The translations under genes and the position numbers were made by a program. A stretch of 64,000 bases of DNA, from positions 1 through 64,000 of the forward strand of contig BLAA01000003.1 of the NCBI GenBank assembly GCA_017312345.1, read 5' to 3'. The stretch is from Candidatus Denitrolinea symbiosum. GTDB lineage: Bacteria; Chloroflexota; Anaerolineae; Anaerolineales; Villigracilaceae. Of the stretch, positions 9,656 to 17,995 are shown one piece after another; the first letter of the stretch is position 1; every line of letters starts with the position of its first letter. Under the pieces are notes generated by a model. It was not told where the DNA came from and ran no database searches. It saw nothing but the letters and a program-made list of their open reading frames with translations.

Positions 9656-9748
9656 TTACGGCGGGTTGCTCTCGGGGAGGGAGTTGGCTCCGAACCGCGC
9701 GAGGCGGCTGGAGGCTTCGGCGGAGGTCAAGCCGTGAGGGGAGGTCAT
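9656..9748 (-). pseudogene. N-terminal remnant of a P-type cation ATPase
   Basis: The minus strand from ATG 9748 encodes 30 residues ending in TAA. They contain GLTSAEASSRLARFGANSLP, the hallmark start of the cation-ATPase N-terminal domain. The rest of the roughly 800-residue pump is absent, so this is a stump. It lies directly outside the palindromic element and the restriction-modification genes, suggesting the locus was broken by rearrangement. Confidence 0.7.
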
Positions 9749-9791
9749 AGGCTGTATTTTAACTGATGTTTAAGGCGTGGCGAGTTGTGTT

Positions 9792-9905
9792 AAGTAGTTC
9801 GCCATAAGTCTTTAGAAATCCTTTTGTGTAGTCGGCGTTCTCTTACGCCGACGGGGACGTTAGAGAACGTCCCCTACACGTCTAATTATTTTCGACGAAC
9901 TACTT
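9792..9905. repeat. Palindromic (MITE-like) element with two internal hairpins
   Basis: The terminal inverted repeats AAGTAGTTCG (9792-9801) and CGAACTACTT (9896-9905) enclose two perfect hairpins. These are 8 bp (9831-9838 with 9845-9852) and 9 bp (9853-9861 with 9866-9874), placed back to back. There is no coding capacity. The structure suggests a non-autonomous mobile or structured-RNA element. Confidence 0.7.
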
Positions 9906-10147
9906 CAATGCACGTTATAGTTGATAACGTTAGGCGGGCGCTCTAGTTGCTCTGCTTGCCTGTGTCTGGTGGGAGCAGGCAAGTAGAGTTCACGCCTGCC
10001 TACATGCGGGTATCCCACAAAGAACATGGAGCAGGCCGCAAACCGTTGGGCGGTAACCTTGCGTACAGGCATATAAATTCAGGGGCGAGTTTGAGATAGC
10101 CCATGTAGTATACTTGTTCTAAAATACCAAAAAGGAGAGCATGGGCT
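9906..10147. other. AT-richer leader region upstream of the methyltransferase
   Basis: 242 bp with no gene. It contains an imperfect hairpin around 9958-9983 (CTTGCCT...AGGCAAG). A possible -10 (TATACT at 10109-10114) lies about 35 nt before the methyltransferase GTG. A good -35 at proper spacing is not seen. A Shine-Dalgarno (AAGGAG) at 10131-10136 precedes the GTG start. Confidence 0.45.
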
Positions 10148-11569
10148 GTGTTACTTGATGAAGAAGTTTTAATAAATGACACAACTATCGGGTTAGCCGA
10201 GATTAATCAACTTGACCAAAATTTACAAGAACATTTCAGCGGCAAGTTGATTGTTCAGCCTGCTTTAACCCGCCCTCTGGTAAGCTTTCAAGCAAATAAA
10301 AATCGCCCCATTTATCGGTGGTACAAGTACAAAGAAGCATTTTCGGCTTCTTTGGTTGAGTATTTCCTTGAAAGATATAAAATCTCCGAAGGCGCGATAT
10401 TAGATCCGTTTGCGGGAAGCGGAACGGCTCTATTTGCCGCCAGCACAATGGGAATCAATGCCGTTGGTATCGAGTTACTGCCCATTGGGCAGCAAATAAT
10501 TACTACAAAAAAAAGTCTTGAATCCGAGTTTACGCCCAGCGATTTTGACGCTTTGCAAAAATGGGCGAAGTCGCCTGTTTGGGAAAAATCTCCCAAAAAG
10601 GTTGAACTGCCTGAATTAAGAATTACCAAAGGCGCATATCCTGAAACCACCAAAGAATCGATTGAAAAATATTTAGCCGCTTGCGAACAGGAAAATGACA
10701 AAGTTAAAGCAGTCCTGCATTTTGCGCTGTTTTGCATACTAGAGTCCGTCAGTTTCACGCGCAAAGACGGTCAATATCTTCGATGGGATTATCGGTCTGG
10801 ACGCAGGCAGGGCAAAAAGATTTTTGATAAAGGTCGGATATTAAGTTTTGAACAGGCGATCTCGGAAAAAATTCAAGAAATAATCACCGACCTTTCCCCT
10901 GCCAGGCAGTCCAGTTTATTTCCCGTTGCCAAAAAGCAAGGCGAGATATTTTTGTATAGCGGTTCATCGCTTGAAGTCTTGCCCCGAATGACCAAAGAGT
11001 CTTTTGACGCTATTATCACTTCACCGCCGTATTGCAATCGCTATGATTACACCCGAACTTATGCGTTGGAGTTGGCTTTGCTTAACACAGACGAAACAGA
11101 GTTGGTTAAATTGCGCCAAGAGATGTTGAGCTGTACAGTGGAAAACCGGGCGAAGGACTTATTAGCCATTAATCCGCTTTGGACAGACGCGCTAACCGCT
11201 GCAGATGAGCAAAAACTTTTACAGTCCATATTGAAGTACCTGGATGAACAAAAATCGCAAGGGAAATTAAATAATAACGGCATCCCTAGAATGGTTCGTG
11301 GATACTTTTATGAAATGGCGTGCATTATCGCTGAAAGCGCGCGGGTTTTGCGTCCCAATGCTCCATTGATCATGGTAAACGACAATGTACGTTACGCAGG
11401 CGCAAGTATTTCCGTTGACTTGATTCTTTCAAGTATTGCTGAAAAATTAGGTTTTTCCATTGAAAACATCCTTGTACTACCCAACGGAAAAGGTAACAGC
11501 AGTCAACAAATGGGCGAACATGGGCGAGAAGCCTTGAGAAAGTGCGTTTATGTTTGGAGAAAACGATGA
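10148..11569 (+). CDS. Type II DNA methyltransferase, probably N4-cytosine, AvaI/BsoBI-type system
   Basis: 473 residues. The SAM-binding motif I is DPFAGSGT (residues 86-93). The catalytic motif IV is SPPY (292-295) in the context [13 protein letters not shown], typical of N4-cytosine enzymes. About 200 residues separate them, room for a target-recognition segment. The start is a GTG about 11 nt after an AAGGAG; no in-frame ATG lies nearby. The stop overlaps the endonuclease start (ATGA). It would protect host DNA at the site cut by the partner, inferred to be CYCGRG. Base composition is clearly AT-richer than neighbouring genes, suggesting acquisition by transfer. Confidence 0.9.
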   Translation: MLLDEEVLINDTTIGLAEINQLDQNLQEHFSGKLIVQPALTRPLVSFQANKNRPIYRWYKYKEAFSASLVEYFLERYKISEGAILDPFAGSGTALFAASTMGINAVGIELLPIGQQIITTKKSLESEFTPSDFDALQKWAKSPVWEKSPKKVELPELRITKGAYPETTKESIEKYLAACEQENDKVKAVLHFALFCILESVSFTRKDGQYLRWDYRSGRRQGKKIFDKGRILSFEQAISEKIQEIITDLSPARQSSLFPVAKKQGEIFLYSGSSLEVLPRMTKESFDAIITSPPYCNRYDYTRTYALELALLNTDETELVKLRQEMLSCTVENRAKDLLAINPLWTDALTAADEQKLLQSILKYLDEQKSQGKLNNNGIPRMVRGYFYEMACIIAESARVLRPNAPLIMVNDNVRYAGASISVDLILSSIAEKLGFSIENILVLPNGKGNSSQQMGEHGREALRKCVYVWRKR

Positions 11570-12516
11570 GTCCATATCGAGGTCATCTTAATTCCAGTGA
11601 TGATTTGGTAACAACCTACGAAGCAACTCGCGCAGGTTTTGTAGCCCTTGCCTTAGAAAAGAACCGAAAAGCCACGCCTTATGTAGCAGAAGCCCGTGCG
11701 CTCCAGACAGCCGCATCAGCAGCAAAAACGCCTGCTGGTTTGCTGAAAATTAAAGGAATAGAATCTGGCCTCCTAACAGCGGCAGGATTGTCTGATAAAG
11801 CATTTAATCATCTGTTACCCGAAGATAGAAAAGAAGCCATAAAGGGTCTGATCAAGAATTTTCTTGAACCAGCGGGAACAAAATTTGTAGAAGAATTAGT
11901 GTTTCGCTTTTTGCTGACTAGAGGCGATACGCTAGGCGGTTCAATGCGAAATATTGGGGGCGCTTTAGCGCAAAGGAAATTAACTCGCGCGATTATTTCA
12001 ACGCTAGCCATTGCAGGCATCAGTTATCAATGGCAACACGCCAAAAGTCGAAAATGGCTTGACATGACAGACGATGACTCCGACATTGAGTTATCGTTAC
12101 GGGGTTTAAGTTGGCACAATGGAACTGGTAATCGCACGTTGATCTACAACTTGACTGTTCCATTAGTCAAAAACAACGTTGACCTGTGCTTGTTCAACGC
12201 ATTGCCCGCTGAAGTAGAAGCGAGCAAATATAAAATCCCTGAAACCTACATTGCGTTGGGCGAACTCAAGGGTGGAATTGATCCCGCAGGAGCAGATGAA
12301 CACTGGAAAACTGCTCAAACCGCATTAAACCGAATTAGGGAAGCATTTTTCGAAGTAAGCGCAACGCCGCGCACATTTTTTGTAGGCGCGGCTATTGAGA
12401 AAAAGATGTCCGCAGAAATTTGGGAGCAATTAGAGTCGGGCATTTTGAGCAATGCCGCAAACTTAACCGATGAGAGGCAGGTTATGTCTATTTCACAATG
12501 GCTGTGTGGTCTGTAA
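11566..12516 (+). CDS. Type II restriction endonuclease, AvaI/BsoBI family
   Basis: 316 residues from the ATG that overlaps the methyltransferase stop by 4 nt (GGAG 7 nt upstream). Family-typical stretches are [31 protein letters not shown] and [18 protein letters not shown]. The candidate PD-(D/E)xK residues are Asp206, Glu233 and Lys235, with His246 following. Their spacing matches the BsoBI active site as I recall it (D212, E240, K242, H253). Members cut C^YCGRG. Length agrees with AvaI and BsoBI (about 315-323). Specificity is inferred from family resemblance only. Confidence 0.9.
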   Translation: MSPYRGHLNSSDDLVTTYEATRAGFVALALEKNRKATPYVAEARALQTAASAAKTPAGLLKIKGIESGLLTAAGLSDKAFNHLLPEDRKEAIKGLIKNFLEPAGTKFVEELVFRFLLTRGDTLGGSMRNIGGALAQRKLTRAIISTLAIAGISYQWQHAKSRKWLDMTDDDSDIELSLRGLSWHNGTGNRTLIYNLTVPLVKNNVDLCLFNALPAEVEASKYKIPETYIALGELKGGIDPAGADEHWKTAQTALNRIREAFFEVSATPRTFFVGAAIEKKMSAEIWEQLESGILSNAANLTDERQVMSISQWLCGL

Positions 12517-12581
12517 GGCAAAGGCAAGCCATCAATAAACGCCAGCGTCAAAGACACAAGCAAATCGCCCACAAAATCAGG

Positions 12582-12613
12582 AAACGGTTCCTTGCTTTCA
12601 AGGACCGTTTTTG
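12582..12613 (+). terminator. Terminator after the restriction-modification operon
   Basis: A 12-13 bp stem with one bulge (AAACGGTTCCTTG against CAAGGACCGTTT) around a 3-nt loop is followed by TTTTT. It lies 66 nt after the endonuclease stop. Confidence 0.75.
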
Positions 12614-12649
12614 ATTCCCCGCCGTCCACGCGGCCTGCCGCGCGCTCAC

Positions 12650-12678
12650 TTGCCAAGCGCCCTCCATTCGGTTATCCT
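12650..12678 (+). promoter_or_regulatory. Promoter of the tRNA-Sec gene
   Basis: TTGCCA (12650-12655) and TATCCT (12673-12678) are spaced by 17 nt. Initiation would fall at about 12685, next to the mature 5' end. The -35 is identical to that of tRNA-Pro. Confidence 0.75.
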
Positions 12679-12685
12679 TGCAGGC

Positions 12686-12779
12686 GGGAGTGGTTAAGTC
12701 CCGGCGGGCTTCCTGGTCTTCAAAACCTGTGGCGGGTCGCGTTGCGGGCCGCGGTGGGTTCGACTCCCATCCACTCCCG
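12686..12779 (+). tRNA. selC: Selenocysteine tRNA (anticodon TCA)
   Basis: The 8-bp acceptor GGGAGTGG/CCACTCCC with discriminator G is typical of bacterial tRNA-Sec. So are the 6-bp D stem with a 4-nt loop (AAGTCC CGGC GGGCTT) and the long GC-rich variable arm. The anticodon loop CTTCAAA reads TCA, and the T loop is TTCGACT. The anticodon stem has one T-T mismatch (CTGGT/ACCTG). The features together exclude an ordinary suppressor tRNA. It delivers selenocysteine at UGA codons and needs SelA, SelB, SelD and a SECIS-bearing mRNA elsewhere; none is seen in this window. Confidence 0.88.
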
Positions 12780-12787
12780 CCTCATTC

Positions 12788-12829
12788 AGACCGTAGACGG
12801 CGGACGGCGAACCGTCCCTCGTCCACGGT
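12788..12829 (+). repeat. Degenerate 7-nt tandem array after tRNA-Sec
   Basis: Six consecutive 7-mers (units such as AGACCGT, AGACGGC, GGACGGC) lie just after the tRNA. The array also folds: 12788-12794 pairs with 12825-12831, and 12802-12807 with 12812-12817. It could therefore double as the tRNA terminator. A TATAAA at 12834-12839 follows, probably the -10 of the next gene. Confidence 0.6.
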
Positions 12830-12847
12830 CTGCTATAAAGGTGAACC

Positions 12848-14032
12848 ATGTCGTTTCCCGAACCCGAGCTTCTTACCAGTCTTGTTTCCCGCGTTTTCCG
12901 AATTGAAGACGTGACCAGCGGCGATCCGCAAAAGGGATGGATCCTCCGCTATCGCGGCCATCTACTCGGCGACGACTCCGCCGCGGCCTACGACCTTCTG
13001 GCGGATTCCGTCCGAACCTACGGACTCACCCCCCTCTTCCGCAAAGACGGCGACAAGCACGTCGTCTTCCTCGTCCCCTCCCTCCCCGAACCGAAGAAGC
13101 GTTTCCCGCTCGTCAACATCGTCCTCTTCCTGCTGACCGTCTTCAGCGTGATGCTGGCCGGGGCCTCGCCCGAAGGGACTCCGCCCGCCGACCAGGGCGC
13201 GCAGGCGCTGTGGCTGCTGAAATCCATTTTCACGGGCTGGCCGTTCGCCCTCAGCCTGCTGGGGATTTTGCTGGCGCACGAGTTCGGCCATTACCTGATG
13301 AGCCGTTACCACAAGACCGCCGCCACGCTCCCGTTCTTCATCCCGCTCCCGTTCAGCATCCTCGGGACGATGGGCGCGTTCATCCAGATGCAGGCCGTCC
13401 CGAAGAACAAACGCATCCTGTTCGACATCGGCGTGGCGGGCCCGCTGGCGGGGATGGTCGTCGCGGCCCCCGTCCTGCTCTTCGGGTTGACGCTTTCCCA
13501 GCTCGGCCCAATCGTCCAGGACCCGAACGGCTTCATCGAAGGCAACTCGCTGCTCTACCTGCTCTCCAAATACCTTGTCTTCGGGCAACTGCTCCCCTCG
13601 CCCGCCTCGCTCAGCGGACTGCCCCTCCTCCAATATTGGCTTCAATACTTCTTCACCGGGCATCCCGTCCCCTTCGGCGGCACGGACGTGTTCATCCACC
13701 CCGTCGCGTTCGCGGGCTGGGCGGGATTGCTCGTCACCGCGCTGAACCTCATCCCGGTCGGCACGCTCGACGGCGGACACATCACCTACGCGTTGTTCGG
13801 CGAAAAAATCCGCAAAGCCTACCCGTTCATCCTCGGCCTCCTCGCCGCGCTGGGACTGGTCTGGAGCACCTGGTGGCTCTGGGCGTTGCTCCTGCTCTGG
13901 CTGGGACGCGTCCACGCCGAGCCGCTCGACCAGATCACCGAACTCGATCCGCCGCGCCGCGCCGTCGGCTGGTTTGCCATCCTCCTCTTCGCGCTGGTCT
14001 TTTCGCCCGTCCCGATGGTGCTGCTTGGATAA
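12848..14032 (+). CDS. Site-2 protease-type (M50) intramembrane metalloprotease
   Basis: 394 residues with about seven membrane segments. The zinc site is HEFGH (144-148), and the third ligand is Asp308 in NLIPVGTLDGGH. A soluble N-terminal domain of about 85 residues precedes the first helix, as in the EGY1/plant-type and Chloroflexota M50 branch. No PDZ domain is seen. It would cleave membrane-embedded substrates such as anti-sigma factors. An ECF sigma/anti-sigma pair lies about 2.9 kb downstream, but no sequence evidence links them. The next gene overlaps its 3' end by 8 nt. Confidence 0.92.
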   Translation: MSFPEPELLTSLVSRVFRIEDVTSGDPQKGWILRYRGHLLGDDSAAAYDLLADSVRTYGLTPLFRKDGDKHVVFLVPSLPEPKKRFPLVNIVLFLLTVFSVMLAGASPEGTPPADQGAQALWLLKSIFTGWPFALSLLGILLAHEFGHYLMSRYHKTAATLPFFIPLPFSILGTMGAFIQMQAVPKNKRILFDIGVAGPLAGMVVAAPVLLFGLTLSQLGPIVQDPNGFIEGNSLLYLLSKYLVFGQLLPSPASLSGLPLLQYWLQYFFTGHPVPFGGTDVFIHPVAFAGWAGLLVTALNLIPVGTLDGGHITYALFGEKIRKAYPFILGLLAALGLVWSTWWLWALLLLWLGRVHAEPLDQITELDPPRRAVGWFAILLFALVFSPVPMVLLG

Positions 14033-15410
14033 AAAATTCGTCTTCCGCCTCTCGACTCTCGCCCTCCTGGTCCTCGCGGCCTGCGCGCCAGCCGTCGAAA
14101 CGGCGGCCCCGCCCACAGTCACGCGCGAGGCGAAGCCCCCGTCAACCGCCGCGCCGACGTCCGCCCCCGTCAGCGCGTTGGGCGTGGACGCGGAGTCCCT
14201 GCGCGGCGTCGTCATCATGGCCTGGCATCCGTGGTTCGGTCCCGAGGCCTCGCTGTTCGAGACGCAGGTCGCGGATTTTAATTCCACGAACGAATGGGGC
14301 GTCACCGTCCTGACGCAGGGACAGTCCAACTATGCCGAGGCGTTCAACAACGTGACGAATTCGCTCGGCACGACGGGGCAGCCCGACGTGACGATCGGCC
14401 TGCCCGAGGAGGCCTGGTTTTGGGACGAGCGCAACGGCGTGACCGACCTGACGCCGTATGTGAACGATCCCGTGTGGGGGCTGAGCGCCGAGGAGCAGGC
14501 GGATTTCTCCCCGGTGTTTTGGGCGCAGGATCAGATGGGCGAAAAACGCCTCGGCATGCCCGCCGAGCGGACGGCCCGCCTCATGTTCTACAACCAGACG
14601 TGGGCGCGCGAACTTGGGTTCAACGCGCCGCCCGCTGACGCGGAGGATTTCCGCAAGCAGGCTTGCGCGGCCAACGCCTCGTTCCGCGCCAACGCCGACC
14701 CGAAGGACGACGCCTACGGCGGCTGGCTGGTGGACACCGCCCCGATGACCGCGCTCTCGTGGCTGACGGCTTTCGGCGGCGGCGCGCTGGAGGGCGAGGG
14801 CTATCGCTTCCTCCGTCCCGAAAATGTCGAGGCGTTGAAATTCGTAAAGGCGTTGTTCGATGACAATTGCGCCTATCAACTCGCCGAGGCGGATCCGATT
14901 GACGAGTTCGCCAACCGCCGCGCTTTGTTCGTCACGGGCGGGCTGGAAAACGTCGCCGCGCAGACGCGCGCCTTCCTCGATCTTTCGCGCAACGACGAGT
15001 GGACCGTGATCCCCTTCCCCGGCGACGGACAACCGACGATGAGCGTGTACGGCTCCTCGTACATCGTCCTGCGCTCGGACGAGACGCGGCAACTGGCGGC
15101 CTGGCTCTTCGTCCGCTGGATGCTTTCACCCGACCGTCAGGCGCGCTGGGTGCAGACGACCGGCATGTTCCCGCTTCGCTCCCTGACTTTGAACCTGGTC
15201 GCGGACTACGCGACGGCGCATCCGCAGTGGGTGGGCGCGGTGAAGGCGCTCCCCTCCGCGCAGGGGACGCCGCGCTACGCGTCGTGGCGGCTGATCCGCC
15301 TCGTGCTGGGCGACGGATTCAATTACACCTTCCGCTTCAACGTCCCCGCGGGAGAGACGGCCGGCATCCTGGCGGACATGGATCGGACGGTGCAGGATTT
15401 GGTTAAGTAG
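14025..15410 (+). CDS. Extracellular solute-binding lipoprotein (ABC sugar-binding family)
   Basis: 461 residues from a TTG at 14025 that overlaps the protease gene by 8 nt. This start gives an ideal lipoprotein signal ending LAAC. A longer in-frame ATG at 13974 would spoil the signal peptide. A Pro/Thr linker precedes a family 1 solute-binding fold (VIMAWHPWFG near the start, then alternating lobes). It presumably captures a sugar or glycerophosphate-like solute. No permease or ATPase gene is adjacent, so the transporter partners lie elsewhere. Confidence 0.85.
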   Translation: MDKKFVFRLSTLALLVLAACAPAVETAAPPTVTREAKPPSTAAPTSAPVSALGVDAESLRGVVIMAWHPWFGPEASLFETQVADFNSTNEWGVTVLTQGQSNYAEAFNNVTNSLGTTGQPDVTIGLPEEAWFWDERNGVTDLTPYVNDPVWGLSAEEQADFSPVFWAQDQMGEKRLGMPAERTARLMFYNQTWARELGFNAPPADAEDFRKQACAANASFRANADPKDDAYGGWLVDTAPMTALSWLTAFGGGALEGEGYRFLRPENVEALKFVKALFDDNCAYQLAEADPIDEFANRRALFVTGGLENVAAQTRAFLDLSRNDEWTVIPFPGDGQPTMSVYGSSYIVLRSDETRQLAAWLFVRWMLSPDRQARWVQTTGMFPLRSLTLNLVADYATAHPQWVGAVKALPSAQGTPRYASWRLIRLVLGDGFNYTFRFNVPAGETAGILADMDRTVQDLVK

Positions 15411-15412
15411 CC

Positions 15413-15444
15413 TCATAGTCGGATAGTCTCATAGCCTTATAGTC
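15413..15444. repeat. Degenerate 8-nt tandem array
   Basis: Four 8-mers of the form NNATAGYC begin 2 nt after the solute-binding protein stop. It resembles the 7-nt arrays elsewhere in the window but has a period of 8. Confidence 0.7.
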
Positions 15445-15484
15445 AAATGGCCGCGCCGTCCTGAGCGGAGACCTGTTCTTCATC

Positions 15485-15748
15485 TCACAGCCGAAGGATA
15501 GATTCAAGGGCGCTGACCGATGTATCCCAATTACTCCTTCCCGCCGCGCACACTGGCCGGTCTCCTTGTGGACGGGCCGCTGGCGCGGCGGCGCGCCTCC
15601 CGCCCAGCGCGGAGTTCTTCGTCGCTTCTGGCACGAAGAGACCGACGAGGTATAGCATGAAGATCGCGCCGAGCGCGGTGTTGCGGATGTTCAGCCCCAG
15701 CCAGAAGAGATTCAAGGCGAGGTGATCGTGCCAGCGCAGGCGTTTCAT
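15485..15748 (-). pseudogene. N-terminal remnant of an MFS transporter
   Basis: An 87-residue frame begins MKRLRWHDHLALNLFWLGLN and continues to LFVPEATKN, resembling the first membrane helix region of MFS permeases. It then runs into unrelated Arg/Ala/Pro-rich sequence and stops. A full permease needs about 400 residues, so this is a truncated or frameshifted remnant. The surrounding 15411-15906 stretch shows no other gene. Confidence 0.55.
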
Positions 15749-15906
15749 TGGCGGCTCCAGAATGAAGATGATGGCATTATACTTATTTCCGTACGCACGC
15801 TCCAGAATACTTTGTCGCCCAGGGCAGACGCGCGTCGGGGCAAACCTGCGTGTTCGCCCTAACTTTGAAATTCCTAAAGAAGACCAAACGAATCTCGGAG
15901 GCCGAC

Positions 15907-16833
15907 ATGGATCGAAAACGCATTGTGTTTGCGCTGGTGAGCATTTTGGTTCTGCTGGGACTGGTACTTTCCCTCTTCGCGGTTTCGCGGGAGAATTTTT
16001 ACAAGCCGACGCCCGTCACAGGCAGGGTCGTCTACCAGAACAACCAGAGCGGGACAAGGGAAATCTACATCCTGGATCTGGAGACAATGGAGTCCGTCCG
16101 CGTCACGAACAACTCATGGGAGGACTACTCGCCCGCCTACGCCGCGGCCTTCGAGCGCGTCGCCTACGTCTCTGACCGCGAGGACGGAACGAACCTCTAC
16201 ACCGCCAACCTGGACGGCAGCGACGAAAAAGCGGTCTTCCCGCAAAGCATGATGCTCGACTATCCAGACTGGTCGCCCGACGGCAACTCGATCGTCGTCT
16301 CCTACACGCCCGGCTGTACGGAAGACGCGCCCTGCAACTTCGACCTTCACCGCTTCGACCTGCCCGAGGGCGTCACGATGCAGCTGACCGACACCCCCGA
16401 ATCGGAATGGGTCCCGCAATGGTCTCCCGACGGGACGAAGATCGCCTTCGCTTCCGACCGCGACGGGGACAGCGAGATCTACGTAATGGACGCGGACGGC
16501 TCGAACCTCGTCCAACTTACGGACAACGGCGGCTACGACGGCCGTCCGCGCTGGTCGCCCGACGGGAAAAGCCTATCCTTCGAGACCGACCGGGGCGGCG
16601 GCAATTGGAACATCTGGCTGATGAACGCCGACGGGAGCCGCCCGCGCGCCGTCACCCCGGACGAAAGCGGCAACAACTGGATGCAGTTCTGGTCGCCGGA
16701 CGGGAACTGGCTAGTCTTCGTCTCCGACCGCGACGGGAACAGCGAACTGTACATCATCAACATCAACAGCCGCGAGCAACAGCGTCTCACCGACAGCGAC
16801 TCGGCCGACGAAGCCCCGGTCTGGATCCCGTGA
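15907..16833 (+). CDS. Membrane-anchored TolB-like (PD40) beta-propeller protein
   Basis: 308 residues from ATG 15907, chosen because CGGAGG lies just upstream; an in-frame ATG at 15850 lacks a ribosome site. A single N-terminal membrane segment (about 5-28) is followed by six or so WD40/PD40 repeats of the type WSPDGxxIxFxSDRDG. The propeller would face outward and act in protein or ligand binding. TolB itself is a Gram-negative periplasmic protein; no tol/pal genes are here, so only the fold is claimed. Confidence 0.88.
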   Translation: MDRKRIVFALVSILVLLGLVLSLFAVSRENFYKPTPVTGRVVYQNNQSGTREIYILDLETMESVRVTNNSWEDYSPAYAAAFERVAYVSDREDGTNLYTANLDGSDEKAVFPQSMMLDYPDWSPDGNSIVVSYTPGCTEDAPCNFDLHRFDLPEGVTMQLTDTPESEWVPQWSPDGTKIAFASDRDGDSEIYVMDADGSNLVQLTDNGGYDGRPRWSPDGKSLSFETDRGGGNWNIWLMNADGSRPRAVTPDESGNNWMQFWSPDGNWLVFVSDRDGNSELYIININSREQQRLTDSDSADEAPVWIP

Positions 16834-16884
16834 CGAAACTTTTCCCGCCTCCAAACGTAAGATAAGCAGAAATAAGGAGAAGGC

Positions 16885-17487
16885 GTGAACGAGGAACAAA
16901 CCTGGGTTTCCCAGGCGCAACGCGGCGACGACCAGGCTTTCACGCACTTGGTGGAAACCTACCAGAAGCCGGTCTACAACCTGTGTTATCGGATGCTCGG
17001 CGAGCCTGAATCGGCGGAGGACGCCGCCCAGGAGACCTTCCTGCGCGCCTACCAGCACCTCGGGCGTTACGACGCGCAGCGCTCCTTCGCCACCTGGCTG
17101 CTATCCATCGCGGCGCACTACTGCATAGACCGGCTCCGCCGCCGCAGGTTGCCCACCTTCTCGATAGACGAAGAGACCGACGACGCGCCCGCCTTCGAAA
17201 TTCCCGACGCCGACGCGCCCAACCCCGAACGCGAATCCGTGCGGCGCGAAGAACGGGAAAAAATTCACGGCCTGCTCGCTTCGCTCGCCCCCGTGGACCG
17301 CGCCGCCATCGTCATGCGTTACTGGCACGACGCCTCGGAAACCGAGATCGCCGAGAGCCTCGGGTTGACCGTCAGCGCGGTAAAAAGCCGCCTGCACCGC
17401 GCCCGCCTCGCCCTCGGTCAACGCTGGGAAGAAACATCCACGAAACAAGGAACGAAAAGGAGGCCCCATGAATCACCGGCCTTTTGA
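16885..17487 (+). CDS. ECF-subfamily RNA polymerase sigma factor
   Basis: 200 residues from GTG 16885, with AAGGAGAAGG upstream. Region 2 is seen at about 22-85 (AEDAAQETFLRAY, FATWLLSIAAHYCIDRLRRRR) and region 4 at about 130-185 (EIAESLGLTVSAVKSRLHRAR). It directs RNA polymerase to a stress or envelope regulon. It overlaps the next gene by 20 nt, so the pair is translationally coupled with its presumed anti-sigma factor. Confidence 0.95.
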   Translation: MNEEQTWVSQAQRGDDQAFTHLVETYQKPVYNLCYRMLGEPESAEDAAQETFLRAYQHLGRYDAQRSFATWLLSIAAHYCIDRLRRRRLPTFSIDEETDDAPAFEIPDADAPNPERESVRREEREKIHGLLASLAPVDRAAIVMRYWHDASETEIAESLGLTVSAVKSRLHRARLALGQRWEETSTKQGTKRRPHESPAF

Positions 17488-17992
17488 AGACTGGCTGGCG
17501 GACGACCAACCGCTCGACCCCGAACAGAAACGCGAACTTCAAACCCACTTGCAGGGCTGTCTCCATTGCGCCGCGCTCGCGGAGACGACCCTCCAACTGC
17601 GCTCCGCGAAAATGGCCGCCCCCGCGGCGGGATTCACGGCGCGCTTCCAGCGGCGGCTGGCCGCGCAGCGCGCGGCCGAACGGCGCAGCCGCTTCATCGG
17701 CATTTTGATTCTGGCGGCAGGCGGACTTGGGCTGGCAGGCTTGGCGCTGGCCCCGTTCGCGATCCAGTTCCTGGCCTCCCCCTCCGGCTGGATCACGGCC
17801 GTCGTCATGTTTTTCCTATCCCTGATGGAAATGGCGCGGGCCGTCGGCCTCATCGGTTCGATCTTCCTGCGCGTCCTGCCGGGCTTCATCCCGCCCTTCG
17901 GTTGGATGGTCATCCTCTCCGCGCTGGGCGGATTCGCCCTGCTGTGGAGCGTCTCTCTTTGGCGATTTACCCGTTTTGTGAAAGGAGCGTGA
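17468..17992 (+). CDS. Membrane anti-sigma factor with zinc-binding ZAS motif
   Basis: 174 residues. The cytoplasmic N-terminus carries HLQGCLHC (an HX3CX2C zinc anti-sigma motif). An Arg-rich segment and three hydrophobic stretches (about 78-103, 108-125, 140-165) follow. A strong AAAGGAGG precedes the start. It overlaps the sigma gene and is followed 3 nt later by the bactofilin-like gene. It would hold the sigma factor at the membrane until a signal releases it. Confidence 0.88.
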   Translation: MNHRPFEDWLADDQPLDPEQKRELQTHLQGCLHCAALAETTLQLRSAKMAAPAAGFTARFQRRLAAQRAAERRSRFIGILILAAGGLGLAGLALAPFAIQFLASPSGWITAVVMFFLSLMEMARAVGLIGSIFLRVLPGFIPPFGWMVILSALGGFALLWSVSLWRFTRFVKGA

Positions 17993-17995
17993 ACA

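Noticed and set aside
8418..9737. Plus-strand frame of 439 codons opposite the lipoprotein glycosidase
   Set aside because: The minus-strand protein has a lipobox and paired catalytic Glu residues; the plus frame has no recognisable feature.
9925..10055. GTTAGGC and GTTGGGC sequences before the methyltransferase, resembling integron attC core sites
   Set aside because: No matching RYYYAAC partner and no attC-like fold could be paired around them, and no integrase gene is present. The short core occurs by chance.
10091..10114. TTGAGA/TATACT as a full promoter for the methyltransferase
   Set aside because: The spacer is only 12 nt, too short for a normal sigma-70 promoter; only the -10 is kept as possible.
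12315..12656. Minus-strand ORF of 113 codons overlapping the endonuclease 3' end
   Set aside because: It covers the conserved endonuclease C-terminus and the terminator and has no family resemblance.
12686..12779. tRNA read as a tRNA-Trp or Ser-type UGA suppressor
   Set aside because: The 8-bp acceptor, 6-bp D stem with 4-nt loop and very long variable arm are specific to bacterial tRNA-Sec.
12682..12790. Alternative acceptor stem GGCGGGAG/CTCCCGCC for tRNA-Sec
   Set aside because: It would leave the T arm and acceptor separated by extra bases. GGGAGTGG/CCACTCCC joins the T stem directly and gives the expected G discriminator.
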